From the NCBI GenBank assembly GCA_002404755.1, contig DHKI01000007.1:1-64000 (forward strand): a stretch of DNA of 64,000 nucleotides. The letters are read 5' to 3'. The translations under genes and the position numbers were made by a program. Under the pieces are notes generated by a model. The model saw only the letters and a list, made by a program, of their open reading frames with translations. It did no database searches and was not told the origin of the DNA. Source of the stretch: Clostridiales bacterium UBA4698 (GTDB taxonomy: Bacteria > Bacillota > Clostridia > TANB77 > UBA1234). This document shows, piece after piece, positions 28,595 through 37,875 of this stretch (position 1 is the first letter of the stretch; every line of letters starts with the position of its first letter).

Positions 28595-28948
28595 ATGGAG
28601 GAAAATAGATATATAGAAGTATTGCTTAAGAAACCAAACCGACACCCCAAAAAAGTAACTATTGAAAATTCACTTGAAGCAATGCAAAGATTGGTTGGTG
28701 GAAATATTGAAGTAGTACAATTATATGATGCACTTCTTGTTTGTAATGAGGAGGGAAAGTTAAAAGGACTAGAGCCAAATGTTGTTATTGGAGATGATAC
28801 AATATGTGGTTCTTTTTTTATTGCAGGAGATGATTATGAAAATGCAGACTTTGTGAGTATTTCTAAAAAGCAATACAGAATGTTTGAAAATAAATTTTCA
28901 AGACAAAGACAGAAAATAAATGAAATGGAGGTTGAAGAAATGGAATGA
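28595..28948 (+). CDS. DUF3846-family protein
   Basis: A 117-residue cytoplasmic protein. LEAMQRLVGGNIEVVQLYDALLVCNEEGK (split here as LEAMQRLVGG and VQLYDALLVCNEEGK) and VIGDDTICGSFFIAG match the DUF3846 family, common in ICEs and phages, function unknown. Its stop overlaps the virD4 start (ATGA), so translation is coupled. Confidence 0.75.
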   Translation: MEENRYIEVLLKKPNRHPKKVTIENSLEAMQRLVGGNIEVVQLYDALLVCNEEGKLKGLEPNVVIGDDTICGSFFIAGDDYENADFVSISKKQYRMFENKFSRQRQKINEMEVEEME

Positions 28949-30813
28949 GAAAGAAACTAATAATATTTTTAATAATGTTAATAGTTACAATACCTATATG
29001 TGCATATATCTCAACAATAGTACATTTGAATTTAATAAAAGAATTTACGAGCATATCAGATATAAACAGTCAAACTGTAATACAAAGTATAGTTGGAAGT
29101 GAGAAACATCTTCAATTGTATATGTTATTACAGTTTTTATTTATGCTATTCATAGTGTTAATTGTTTTCGTAGAAACAACTAATATTTTTGAAAGTAAAT
29201 TAGGTAATGTAACAGATAAGATTAAAACTCCATTTATCGTAGGGCAAGGACAACACGGAACTGCGAGATGGTTAAAAGATAATGAGTATGAAAAGGTTTT
29301 TGACAAAAATATTTTGTATGAAAAAGAGGCTGACCACATTGGTCAGGGCAAAAGTGTTGAAAAGATTAATTTTAAAGATGGTGGATTAGTAGTTGGTTAT
29401 AAAAAGAAAAAAGATAGTGAAGAAATTTATTACATAGGAGATAATACACATTCTTTAACTGTCGGAGCAACAAGAAGTGGAAAAACAAGAACTATTGTAT
29501 TACAGACCATAGGAAATTTAGGACTAGCAGGAGAGAGTATGATTATAAGTGATCCAAAAGGAGAAATATATGATTATACATCGAAATTTCTAGAAGATAT
29601 AGGATATGAAACAATAGTAATAGATTTTAAAAATCCACAGAAAAGTAATAGATATAACTTTTTACAACCAGTAATAGATGCAGTTAATAAGGAAGATTAC
29701 AGAAAGGCAGAAGAATATGCGTGGGACATAACTTCAAGTTTAGTTGGTAACGAAGATAGCAGAATGGAAAGAATATGGAAAGATGGCGAAATGAGTATTA
29801 TTGCAGGAGCTATAATGGCAGTTGTTTATGAAAATAAAGAACATCCAGAATTTCAAAATTTAACAAATGTGTATTCGTTTATTTCTGAAATGTGTAGAAC
29901 AGAAGATGGGCAAATGCCAATTAATGAATACATAAATGACTTAGATGAAAATAATCCTGCAACTAGAATTTTTAATATTGCTAGAATTGCACCAGAAAAA
30001 ACTAGAGGTAGTTTTTTTACTTCGGCACTTACAACATTAAAATTGTTTACAAGTGAAAGCATATATGGAATGACATCTGATAGTGATTTTTCGTTAAAGG
30101 ATACCAGTGAAAAGAAAAGGGCTATTTATATAATTCTTCCAGATGAAAGAGTAACTTATTATTCATTAGCCAGTTTGTTCGTAAACCAACAATACACTAA
30201 TTTAGTTGAAGTTGCAGATGGCAGAGGTGGAGAACTGAAGAAAAGGACTAATTTTGTATTAGATGAGTTTGGAAATTTTACTACAATACCTGCATTTGCA
30301 AATATGCTTACTGTTGGTGGAGGCAGAAAAATTAGATTTAATATATTTCTACAATCGTTTGCACAATTAGAACAAAAATATACAAGAGAGGGTGCAGAGA
30401 ATATATTAGATAATTGTCAAACTTGGATTTATCTTAAAACTGCAAATATGGAAACTGCAACGAAAATTATGCGTAAACTCGGAAATTATACAACTTCGAG
30501 TTATTCAAAAAGTAGTTCGTATAATAGACACCAAGCAGGTAGTAATTCTGAAAGTATGAATTTAATATCAAGACCTCTTTTAACTGAAGATGAAATATTA
30601 AGAATTGAAAGACCTTATGTACTTGTTATAAATGCAGGAAATTATCCTGCAATAACTAAAATTCCAGACCTCTCAAAATGGAGATTTAATAAACTTTATG
30701 GACTTGGAGATAAAGAACATAATAGAGCAGTTCGCGAAGAAAGAGAAAATAGCAGAAAAGTAAGAGAACTAAAGAAAATGCAGTTGTGGGGTGTGTGGAA
30801 TGAATATAGATAA
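28945..30813 (+). CDS. virD4: VirD4/TraG type IV coupling protein
   Basis: A 622-residue membrane ATPase linking relaxosome to the secretion channel. Two N-terminal membrane helices lie at about residues 4-27 and 52-74. Walker A GATRSGKT is near residue 173, the DPKGE motif near 202, and Walker B VLDEFGNF near 438. Residues 126-135 (EKEADHIGQG) are encoded by the 29-base stretch shared with parB; they sit between the membrane part and the ATPase, outside the core motifs. Confidence 0.92.
   Translation: MRKKLIIFLIMLIVTIPICAYISTIVHLNLIKEFTSISDINSQTVIQSIVGSEKHLQLYMLLQFLFMLFIVLIVFVETTNIFESKLGNVTDKIKTPFIVGQGQHGTARWLKDNEYEKVFDKNILYEKEADHIGQGKSVEKINFKDGGLVVGYKKKKDSEEIYYIGDNTHSLTVGATRSGKTRTIVLQTIGNLGLAGESMIISDPKGEIYDYTSKFLEDIGYETIVIDFKNPQKSNRYNFLQPVIDAVNKEDYRKAEEYAWDITSSLVGNEDSRMERIWKDGEMSIIAGAIMAVVYENKEHPEFQNLTNVYSFISEMCRTEDGQMPINEYINDLDENNPATRIFNIARIAPEKTRGSFFTSALTTLKLFTSESIYGMTSDSDFSLKDTSEKKRAIYIILPDERVTYYSLASLFVNQQYTNLVEVADGRGGELKKRTNFVLDEFGNFTTIPAFANMLTVGGGRKIRFNIFLQSFAQLEQKYTREGAENILDNCQTWIYLKTANMETATKIMRKLGNYTTSSYSKSSSYNRHQAGSNSESMNLISRPLLTEDEILRIERPYVLVINAGNYPAITKIPDLSKWRFNKLYGLGDKEHNRAVREERENSRKVRELKKMQLWGVWNEYR
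29320..29348 (+). repeat. 29-base in-frame repeat with dyad, copy 2 (virD4)
   Basis: Identical to 26864-26892 and in the same reading frame. The dyad CTGACCA-CAT-TGGTCAG is at 29330-29346. Confidence 0.75.
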
Positions 30814-30842
30814 AAAATTAAAAAAGAAAGGAAAGAAAAAAT

Positions 30843-31175
30843 ATGAGAAAATTACAAGAAAAATTAGCAAAGATATTGGGAGCAAGTTTAATAATGGTGT
30901 TAGCATTTACAAGCTCTTGTTTTGCAACTGGAATACAAGGAACAACACTAGTAACAGGAACTCAAAATCTAATAACTGACTTAACAAATTGGCTCTTAAT
31001 AATTGCACCAACATTAACGATTTTACTTGTTGGTTATTATTTAATGAGAAAATCAGCATCAGATGAAATGGATGCGAAAAGATGGGATAGTAGGGTTAAA
31101 ATTGCAATTATATGTTGTATTGGTGTAGTAGTTGCAAGTGGATTAATTAATGTTTTAATTGGCTACTATCAATAA
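30843..31175 (+). CDS. VirB2/Maff2-like small membrane subunit
   Basis: A 110-residue protein with a signal-like N-terminus (ASLIMVLAFTSSCFATG) and two further membrane segments (LTNWLLIIAPTLTILLVGYY and IAIICCIGVVVASGLINVL), a VirB2/TrbC-like pattern. Members of this Maff2-like group lie between VirD4 and the TrbL-like gene in Tn1549-type elements. Probably a pilin-like or channel subunit. AAAGAAAGGAAAG precedes the start. Confidence 0.75.
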   Translation: MRKLQEKLAKILGASLIMVLAFTSSCFATGIQGTTLVTGTQNLITDLTNWLLIIAPTLTILLVGYYLMRKSASDEMDAKRWDSRVKIAIICCIGVVVASGLINVLIGYYQ

Positions 31176-31189
31176 GGATGTGAGTATGT

Positions 31190-32041
31190 ATGGAGAAACT
31201 ATTAACGAATTTAATAGCTACGATTATTGGCTCGGTTGATAATTCTATAAATACTGTGTTTGGTGGACTAATAGATATGTGCTTTAATTCTGAAAATTAT
31301 ATTTCTCAAATATTAGGGAATGAAGTAATGAATTTTGATGGGTTAAGAACAATTATTTTATCATTTGCAATAGCACTAATTATATTGAAGTTTCTGAAGA
31401 AAGGTTTTGATACATACATTATGTGGGTTGAGGGCGATAATGATACTCCACCTATAACTTTTGTAACATATTTTGCAAGGGCTTTGGTAATGGCAGTATC
31501 ATTTCCGATTTTGTATGATTGGCTAATAACAGTTGCTAAAGATTTAGGAAATCAAGTAATGGTTGCTTTGAATTTGGGAGAGCAATATTCATTGACAACT
31601 GCAATAGCAAGTTTGGCGATTATGAATATTTTTGCTGCAATAGTAGGCTTGATAATTATTATAATGTTATTCCTTTTATATATTCAATTCATAATGCGTG
31701 GTGTAGAAATGCTAGTATTAAAGTTAGGTTTTCCACTTGCTTGTGTAGGACTAGTTGATTCTGATAAAGGAATATTTGCACCATATATGAAGAAGTTTTT
31801 TCAAAGTATAACAACAGTAATCGTACAAATTGCTTTAGCAAAATTAGCCATATTGCTTATAATGACTGGACAGATGATACAAGCAGTAGCAGTTTTATTA
31901 GTCGCATTAAGAACACCAAAATTCTTATCAGAATTTATGATAATAGCAAATAGTGGAGGAAGTGGAATTAGTACACTAGCTCATAATACAAGCCGAACAA
32001 TAGAACTTGCAAGACATATAAAGAATTTTGCAGGTAGGTGA
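31190..32041 (+). CDS. VirB6/TrbL-like conjugation membrane protein
   Basis: A 283-residue polytopic protein with about six membrane helices. Segments such as MAVSFPILYDW and IIIIMLFLLYIQFIMRGVEM (18 to 20 residues each) fit the TrbL/VirB6-like group that forms the inner-membrane channel. It is 14 bases behind the VirB2-like gene and overlaps the next gene by 4 bases. Confidence 0.8.
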   Translation: MEKLLTNLIATIIGSVDNSINTVFGGLIDMCFNSENYISQILGNEVMNFDGLRTIILSFAIALIILKFLKKGFDTYIMWVEGDNDTPPITFVTYFARALVMAVSFPILYDWLITVAKDLGNQVMVALNLGEQYSLTTAIASLAIMNIFAAIVGLIIIIMLFLLYIQFIMRGVEMLVLKLGFPLACVGLVDSDKGIFAPYMKKFFQSITTVIVQIALAKLAILLIMTGQMIQAVAVLLVALRTPKFLSEFMIIANSGGSGISTLAHNTSRTIELARHIKNFAGR

Positions 32042-32256
32042 TGTCAATGGATACAATAAACGAATTAATAAATGTGTTAAAAATATTAATAGCACTTGGT
32101 GTAATAATGCGAGTTATATTTTGCTTGATAAAGATGATGTATTCTGAAGATGACAGAAATGCTTATAAAAGAAAAATGATAAATATAATAATTTTTGGAG
32201 TAATAGCAGAGCTATGTTTAGTTATTAAAGATGTAATAATGTTTTATTATCAGTAA
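32038..32256 (+). CDS. Small membrane protein of the transfer operon
   Basis: A 72-residue protein with two predicted membrane helices (ILIALGVIMRVIFCLIKMMY and IINIIIFGVIAELCLVIKDVI as an approximate 18-residue core). The GTG start overlaps the preceding stop; ATG at 32041 or 32047 is possible. Function unknown, conserved position in this module. Confidence 0.6.
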   Translation: MMSMDTINELINVLKILIALGVIMRVIFCLIKMMYSEDDRNAYKRKMINIIIFGVIAELCLVIKDVIMFYYQ

Positions 32257-32291
32257 TGAATTGTATTTGCACTACCGATTAGTAAAAAATA

Positions 32292-32300
32292 TGATATAAT
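32292..32300 (+). promoter_or_regulatory. Extended -10 promoter of the DUF3883 cargo gene
   Basis: TGATATAAT is an extended -10 element (TGnTATAAT) 35 bases before the start codon; the -35 is poor. It shows that the cargo gene is transcribed separately from the transfer operon. Confidence 0.5.
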
Positions 32301-32334
32301 CAAATGTGTTCTAATGAAAAGGAGTGTGTAAAAT

Positions 32335-33963
32335 ATGATGGAAGAAGATGTACTTTATTATCAAAATAGAAATAATAAAAGGGTTGCTAATAAAAAAGAC
32401 TGGATCAAAATATTAGAAAGCGAAGAAAAAATAGAGAATAATAAAGTATTAGAAATTTTATTTTTCTTATATGACTGTAAAAATTACACTTCTACTGGAA
32501 AAAATATAGCAAAATATTTTGAAACTGAAGTAGCTGCGATTAATAGTTATGTAAGTCATTTTGGAAAAAGAATAATTGACTTACTGGGTATTGAAGAACA
32601 AGAAAATTCAAGAGGAGGAAGCTTGAGATGGAATATTCCTTTTGAAACAATACCAGAACTAAACCAAGCTAGTGCTTTTACTTGGAAGTTAAGGGATGAG
32701 TTGGTAGAAGCAATGGCTGAAAGATATGATTTGTTGCCTAAAAAAACAGATACAATAGAAGATAAGATAAAACAATTTATAGAAAAAAGACCATACGCTG
32801 AATATATGCAAAGTATCACAGATGATTTACAAACAAGAAATGAATTTGTAGAAAAGTTTAATATTAATCGAATTATGAATATGCAAATTGATGACTTCGT
32901 AATAGGAAGATTAAACTTAGATGAAAAAGGTAAAGAAAGTTTTTGTTATGTATTAGAAACTCGTATGACAAACTTGGGAGAAATGCGAGGAGCTTTTGTA
33001 TCTAAATTTGGAGTGTGGTATAGTGCTAAAAACGGGGAATATGATTTCTCAAATAAGTACGGAGAAACTTTAGAAGAAGCATTTTTGAAATTAAAGCAAG
33101 AAATTTGCTCGTTACTAATTAGTGGAAACAACAAAGATTATAATGAAATACAAGAAAATATGATAGCACCTATTTTTAAGGGAAAAATATTATCTACATA
33201 TTATCCAGAAAAATATTTGGCAATGTTTAATGAAGATGATGTAAATAAATTTTTAATAGAGCTAAATATAGATTATGATGTTAATTTGGTTGATACACTA
33301 GAAAAGAAAAAAGCATTGTTGAAAGAGTTTAAAGAAAATCAAAAAGAATTAAAAGACAAATCTGATTATTACTTTATAGCTTTTTTATATGACACATTTA
33401 GAGATGCAGTAAAAGAAAAAAATACAGTATCTGGTGCAATTGATTACAATATAGAATTTGTTGATTTTAATTACATACAAAGACACGAAGCGAAAAAGAA
33501 AAATGAATATAGGTCTAGAAGTACAGATTATGAGAAAATAAGTAGAAACAAAAAAGATGTAGGTAATAGAGGAGAACAAGCAGTTTTAAAATATGAAAAG
33601 AATAAACTTATTAGTTTAGGAAAAGAAGAATTAGCAGAACAAGTATATATATGTGAAAATGATGCTATTGGCTATGATATTGTATCTTATGACGAAATGG
33701 GTAAAGAAATACATATTGAAGTAAAAACCAATAGTGGCAATCAAAAGTATTTGGATTTCTATATTAGTGATAATGAATTAAATACAATGTTAATAGATGA
33801 TTCGTATTATATTTATTATTTATTTAATATAAAAGGGAAACCAAAATGTCATATAATTAATAAACAAAAGATTTTAGAAAGAAAAGAAGAATTTTTCCAA
33901 CCTGTTATTTACAAGGTAAATATAGATGTAGAAAAAGTAGATGAATTGAATAAAAACGACTAG
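32335..33963 (+). CDS. DUF3883 nuclease-like protein, defence-type cargo
   Basis: A 542-residue protein with three parts. Residues 30-105 look like a winged-helix DNA-binding region. The middle (residues 250-345, with KGKILSTYYPEKYLAMFNED) resembles a segment found in McrB-type and HNH restriction proteins. Residues 410-530 match DUF3883 (NRGEQAVLKYEKN, IGYDIVSYDE, IHIEVKTNSG), where D..E-x-K spacing is that of PD-(D/E)xK nucleases. It interrupts the transfer operon between the 72-residue gene and prgI, with own promoter and terminator. A single-gene anti-phage or anti-plasmid function is inferred. Confidence 0.7.
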   Translation: MMEEDVLYYQNRNNKRVANKKDWIKILESEEKIENNKVLEILFFLYDCKNYTSTGKNIAKYFETEVAAINSYVSHFGKRIIDLLGIEEQENSRGGSLRWNIPFETIPELNQASAFTWKLRDELVEAMAERYDLLPKKTDTIEDKIKQFIEKRPYAEYMQSITDDLQTRNEFVEKFNINRIMNMQIDDFVIGRLNLDEKGKESFCYVLETRMTNLGEMRGAFVSKFGVWYSAKNGEYDFSNKYGETLEEAFLKLKQEICSLLISGNNKDYNEIQENMIAPIFKGKILSTYYPEKYLAMFNEDDVNKFLIELNIDYDVNLVDTLEKKKALLKEFKENQKELKDKSDYYFIAFLYDTFRDAVKEKNTVSGAIDYNIEFVDFNYIQRHEAKKKNEYRSRSTDYEKISRNKKDVGNRGEQAVLKYEKNKLISLGKEELAEQVYICENDAIGYDIVSYDEMGKEIHIEVKTNSGNQKYLDFYISDNELNTMLIDDSYYIYYLFNIKGKPKCHIINKQKILERKEEFFQPVIYKVNIDVEKVDELNKND

Positions 33964-33990
33964 AGTAGGGATTTTTCTCTACTCTTTTTA
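33962..33990 (+). terminator. Terminator of the DUF3883 gene
   Basis: AGAGTAG and CTACTCT form a 7-bp stem with a TTTTTA tail; it starts at the stop codon. Confidence 0.7.
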
Positions 33991-34008
33991 TTATTAAGGA
34001 GGTTAGAT

Positions 34009-34335
34009 ATGGAAGAAAAACAAAATGAATTGTATATCCCTTCTAACATAAAAATTCGATTAGAGTTTTTCAAAGGTTATGGAGTTAAAGAGATGATCAT
34101 TACACTAGTTGTAATGATTTTTTCTTTACCTATTGCTTTTGCATTATATAAGTTTAAAGGAACATTGTTAGCAGTTGTTTTTCTTTTTATTATTGTTGCA
34201 GGAACAGTAGTATCAATAGTAAAAGATGATAATAACTTGTGTGTATCAAAACAAGTAGGTTTTATGCTGAAGAACTTAAATATGCAAAAAATATATAAGT
34301 ATAAATATTACGATAAAAGGAGGGAGATTAAGTGA
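34009..34335 (+). CDS. PrgI-family (VirB3-like) conjugation protein
   Basis: A 108-residue protein with two membrane helices (MIITLVVMIFSLPIAFALY and GTLLAVVFLFIIVAGTVVS) and the PrgI-like N-terminus YIPSNIKIRLEFFKGYG. It sits immediately before the VirB4 region, as in other Gram-positive T4SS. Stop overlaps the next GTG start by 4 bases. Confidence 0.85.
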   Translation: MEEKQNELYIPSNIKIRLEFFKGYGVKEMIITLVVMIFSLPIAFALYKFKGTLLAVVFLFIIVAGTVVSIVKDDNNLCVSKQVGFMLKNLNMQKIYKYKYYDKRREIK

Positions 34336-34943
34336 GTACATTTAAAAATTTATTTGGAAATAAAGAAAAAGAAAAAACTTGTAATGAAGAAATAAATGTT
34401 AAAGATATAAGAAATAACTTCTTATATACAAATGATAACAAAGTAATGTGTTATATAAAGATACATCCTCTTAATTTATATTTGCTTTCAAATAAAGAAA
34501 AAGAATCAATAATGAAACAATTATCAGCAGAGTTATCTAGTGAAACAAAGGCAATGAAATTCTTTTCAATAGCAAGACCAGTTGAGGTATCTTCTGTTTT
34601 AGATGATTTGAGAGGCTTGCAAAATGAAGCACTTAATCAAGTACAGAAAGTTTTAATAAGACTACATATAAACGAAATTTTAAGATTAACACTTACTGGA
34701 GATAGAGTTGAAAGGCAAAACTTTTTAATAATATGGCAAGAAGTAAATGATTATGCAGAAAAGGATTTGTTAAAAAGAGCAATGGAACTTACGAATAAAT
34801 TTGCTACTTGTAATATAAAAACAGAAATACTAGATGAACAACAGATAATACAGTTATGTAGTAGTTTTACTAATATGAATTATGCGTATAAAGAAGATAG
34901 CGATTATGAAGATAATTTGCCTATGATAAGATGGGAGGTTTGA
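34332..34943 (+). CDS. Conjugation-module protein of unknown family
   Basis: A 203-residue soluble protein with a GTG start behind GGAGGGAG. The segment NNFLYTNDNKVMCYIKIHPLN and later ARPVEVSS resemble the N-terminal fold of VirB4/TraC-type proteins, so it may be a split or accessory VirB4-like part. This is weak resemblance. It lies between prgI and virB4 in the same operon. Confidence 0.55.
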   Translation: MSTFKNLFGNKEKEKTCNEEINVKDIRNNFLYTNDNKVMCYIKIHPLNLYLLSNKEKESIMKQLSAELSSETKAMKFFSIARPVEVSSVLDDLRGLQNEALNQVQKVLIRLHINEILRLTLTGDRVERQNFLIIWQEVNDYAEKDLLKRAMELTNKFATCNIKTEILDEQQIIQLCSSFTNMNYAYKEDSDYEDNLPMIRWEV

Positions 34944-34947
34944 TTTT

Positions 34948-35523
34948 ATGATATTAGAAAAAGATGTAAAAAGTATTATTAAAACTATTGAAGAACATTA
35001 TAAAAATATGGAACTAGCAACTTATGTTCTCAATAAAGATGAAAAGTGTATTGATATTGCTTTATATGATGATATAAGAACAAGTGAAGTTTTTGGTAGA
35101 TACTTTGGAAGTAACAACTTAAGAAATACCGAAATAGCTTGTCCAGATATGACAGATAAGCAACTAGAAAGAGTTAAAAGGGCATTAGAAAAAATGGGAA
35201 TAAAAGAAAATACATTATATGAGCCAACAATAAACGAAACTGTATATAATATAGGAGATGTTGTTTTATATGAAAATGATAGTTATGGAAAAATTGTTGA
35301 TATAGATAGAAATGATATGGGAAAAGAAAATACATATCCTTATGGAATTGTATTTCCAGACATATATTTGGAAGATAGACCGTTTTGGGCAGAAAGGACA
35401 GAGATAAAACCTGTACTAGATAAAGAAAAAATTAAGGAAATAAATGAATGGTATAGCGAAAATAAAACTAGTATAGACAGAGATATTAAAGAGTTGCAAG
35501 AAGAAATGGAGAGTGACTATTAG
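34948..35523 (+). CDS. Hypothetical protein with a KOW/SH3-like segment
   Basis: A 191-residue acidic protein. Residues 100-160 (YNIGDVVLYENDSYGKIVDI) look like a small beta-barrel as in DUF4314-like proteins. The family is not recognised with confidence. It lies 4 bases after the previous stop, and its TAG abuts the virB4 start. Confidence 0.55.
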   Translation: MILEKDVKSIIKTIEEHYKNMELATYVLNKDEKCIDIALYDDIRTSEVFGRYFGSNNLRNTEIACPDMTDKQLERVKRALEKMGIKENTLYEPTINETVYNIGDVVLYENDSYGKIVDIDRNDMGKENTYPYGIVFPDIYLEDRPFWAERTEIKPVLDKEKIKEINEWYSENKTSIDRDIKELQEEMESDY

Positions 35524-37359
35524 ATGAAAAAGAGTGAAGTAAATCGAGTACAAACAAATCACAATCTATTAAATATAATTACACCAATAACTGGAATGGA
35601 ATATAAGCAAAGCAGAATGAGAATAGGAGATAATTTTGCGAAGATTTATACCGTTATTAAATATCCGAAAAATGTTAAAGTTGGGTGGTTATCAAAACTC
35701 TCTAATATACCTAACACAATATCAGTACAACTATTTGAGCCATCAGACAATACCTTACTTATCGAAAATATGTCAAGAGGCATCAGACAAAGTGAAATGA
35801 TTTATGATAGCAGTAAAGATGCATTAGTCAGAAAGAGAGCTTTAAGAGAAATAGATGACGGACAAGAGATTCTTGAAAAAGTAGAAGTAAAGGGCGAAAC
35901 TGTTGGATATATGACTAATATGGTTATGGTTGTTGCTGAAGATGAAGAAACATTAAATAAAAGGTGTAAAAGAGTTGAAAGTATTGTTTGTGGTATGCAA
36001 TTAAAAATGAGAAGTTTAGCATATTGCATAAAACAAGCATTTCAAACAATATCTCCATTTCATACAGGAAATGAAGATATTTTGAATGTTGCAAGAAGAA
36101 ATATCTTAATGTCAGACTTCATTGGTGGTTTCCCATTTGGTGGTGGAGGATTAAATGATGGCAAAGGTTTTTACTTAGCTAAAGATACTAATGGTGGAAT
36201 TGTAATACTTGATACTTGGAAAAGAGGTTTAGACAGGACAAATAGTAACTATGTTGTAATGGGTACTTCTGGTGTTGGTAAATCAACGGCAGTAAAACAT
36301 ATATTGCTTAATGAGTATATGAGAGGAACTAAAATACTTGTCATAGATCCAGAAAGAGAATATAAGACTTTGTGCCAAAATTTAAAAGGGGATTGGATAA
36401 ATGTTATAGGTAAAAATGGGCAAATGATAAATCCATTGCAAATAAGACCAGTACCACTTGATGATGAAGATGAAGAAATCGCAGGGATAAAAGATGAGGG
36501 AAACGGACTAGGTGCTATGGCTTTGCATATACAAAGTATAAGACCATTTTTTAAGTTGCTATTTCCAGAGATAACTCATAGTCAATTATCAATATTAACT
36601 TCTGGTTTAGAAGATGTTTATAACAAATTTAATATATTTTGGGATACAGATATAACAACTATTCCAAATAACAAATTCCCAATAATGAAAGATTTGTATG
36701 AGTACATTAGTGAAAAAATAGAAGAACTAGAAAAGAAAAAAATAGACTTAACAGATTATAAAACAGTACAAGGACTACTTCGAGATGTAGCAGTAGGTGC
36801 AGATAGTGATATATTTAATGGTTATACAACTGTAAAAACAGATTCAAGATGTGTAGTGCTAGATACATTCAATTTACAAAATAGTGATGAAAGAATAAAG
36901 AAAGCACAGTATTACAATATACTTACATATTGTTGGGAACAAATTGCCAAAGATAGAGATGAGAAAATATTACTTGCATGTGATGAGAGTTATTTAATGA
37001 TAGATACACAAGTACCACAATGTTTAGTGTATTTAAGAAATATAGCAAAAAGGTGTAGAAAGTACTCTGGAGGAATAATTATTATTTCACATTCTGTTGT
37101 AGATTTCCTTGATCCAAGCATAAAGATGTATGGACAAGCAATTCTTGATATGGCTTGTTATAAGGTCTTAATGGGGGCAGATGGACAAAATTTAGAAGAA
37201 ATGAAAGTCTTGTACAAACTTACTGAAGCAGAAGAAGATTTAATATATGCAAGACAAATGGGAGTAGCTTTGTTTATGGCAGGTACTAGTAGGTTAAGTG
37301 TGAAGTTTGATATTTTCCCTTATGAGTTTGAGTACTTTTCAAACAAGAAAGGAGGGTAA
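35524..37359 (+). CDS. virB4: VirB4-type conjugation ATPase
   Basis: A 611-residue cytoplasmic ATPase energising the T4SS. Walker A GTSGVGKSTAVKH is near residue 246, Walker B ILLACDESYLMID near residue 485, and a late RCRKYSGGIIIISHS motif precedes the Gln-rich sensor region. The N-terminal domain is somewhat short for VirB4, which would fit a division of labour with the 203-residue gene upstream. Confidence 0.92.
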   Translation: MKKSEVNRVQTNHNLLNIITPITGMEYKQSRMRIGDNFAKIYTVIKYPKNVKVGWLSKLSNIPNTISVQLFEPSDNTLLIENMSRGIRQSEMIYDSSKDALVRKRALREIDDGQEILEKVEVKGETVGYMTNMVMVVAEDEETLNKRCKRVESIVCGMQLKMRSLAYCIKQAFQTISPFHTGNEDILNVARRNILMSDFIGGFPFGGGGLNDGKGFYLAKDTNGGIVILDTWKRGLDRTNSNYVVMGTSGVGKSTAVKHILLNEYMRGTKILVIDPEREYKTLCQNLKGDWINVIGKNGQMINPLQIRPVPLDDEDEEIAGIKDEGNGLGAMALHIQSIRPFFKLLFPEITHSQLSILTSGLEDVYNKFNIFWDTDITTIPNNKFPIMKDLYEYISEKIEELEKKKIDLTDYKTVQGLLRDVAVGADSDIFNGYTTVKTDSRCVVLDTFNLQNSDERIKKAQYYNILTYCWEQIAKDRDEKILLACDESYLMIDTQVPQCLVYLRNIAKRCRKYSGGIIIISHSVVDFLDPSIKMYGQAILDMACYKVLMGADGQNLEEMKVLYKLTEAEEDLIYARQMGVALFMAGTSRLSVKFDIFPYEFEYFSNKKGG

Positions 37360-37361
37360 CT

Positions 37362-37865
37362 ATGGATTTTAGAACTTTTAGTATTGCTAAAAGATTTAGA
37401 AATAACAAATACTTTACTGATTTAGAGGATTATATAAACGAAAGAGTTAAAGAAAAAAAGTTATCGTATGATGATTTGAAGTATTTATATAAAAATTTAT
37501 ACAGAGGGCATTCGCTATATGTAAAGCAAAACATTTTTCCAGTTGGAGAATTTTTGTCAAAAGGTTTTTCAAGTGCTGAAGCAGAAAAAATTGCCAAGTT
37601 GTTGCCAGATGCAAAGAAATATACTGTTTTTTGCTACGATGAAAAAGAATGTGGCTATGCATATAATAAATTGTTTAGAGATTTACAATATGCTTATTTC
37701 AAATATGAAAGAATTTATAATAACTGTAAATCGAAAGATGAAGCCTTTGAAAAAGTAGAGAAGTTAATTGAAAAGACAGATGTACAATCTAGAGAAAATT
37801 TTATGGAAAAACTTGAAAATAGAGGAAAGTCAAAAGAGAGTGAAAATGAGTTGGAACTAGAATAA
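37362..37865 (+). CDS. Hypothetical helical protein after virB4
   Basis: A 167-residue basic, helical protein with no recognised family. It is 2 bases behind virB4, with GGAGGG site overlapping the virB4 end, and 10 bases before the M23 gene. Confidence 0.6.
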   Translation: MDFRTFSIAKRFRNNKYFTDLEDYINERVKEKKLSYDDLKYLYKNLYRGHSLYVKQNIFPVGEFLSKGFSSAEAEKIAKLLPDAKKYTVFCYDEKECGYAYNKLFRDLQYAYFKYERIYNNCKSKDEAFEKVEKLIEKTDVQSRENFMEKLENRGKSKESENELELE

Positions 37866-37875
37866 GGAGGTAGAT

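Noticed and set aside
26864..29348. Assembly duplication as the source of the 29-base repeat in parB and virD4
   Set aside because: Flanking sequences are unrelated, and the protein match continues beyond the identical bases with different codons, so this is not a local assembly artefact.
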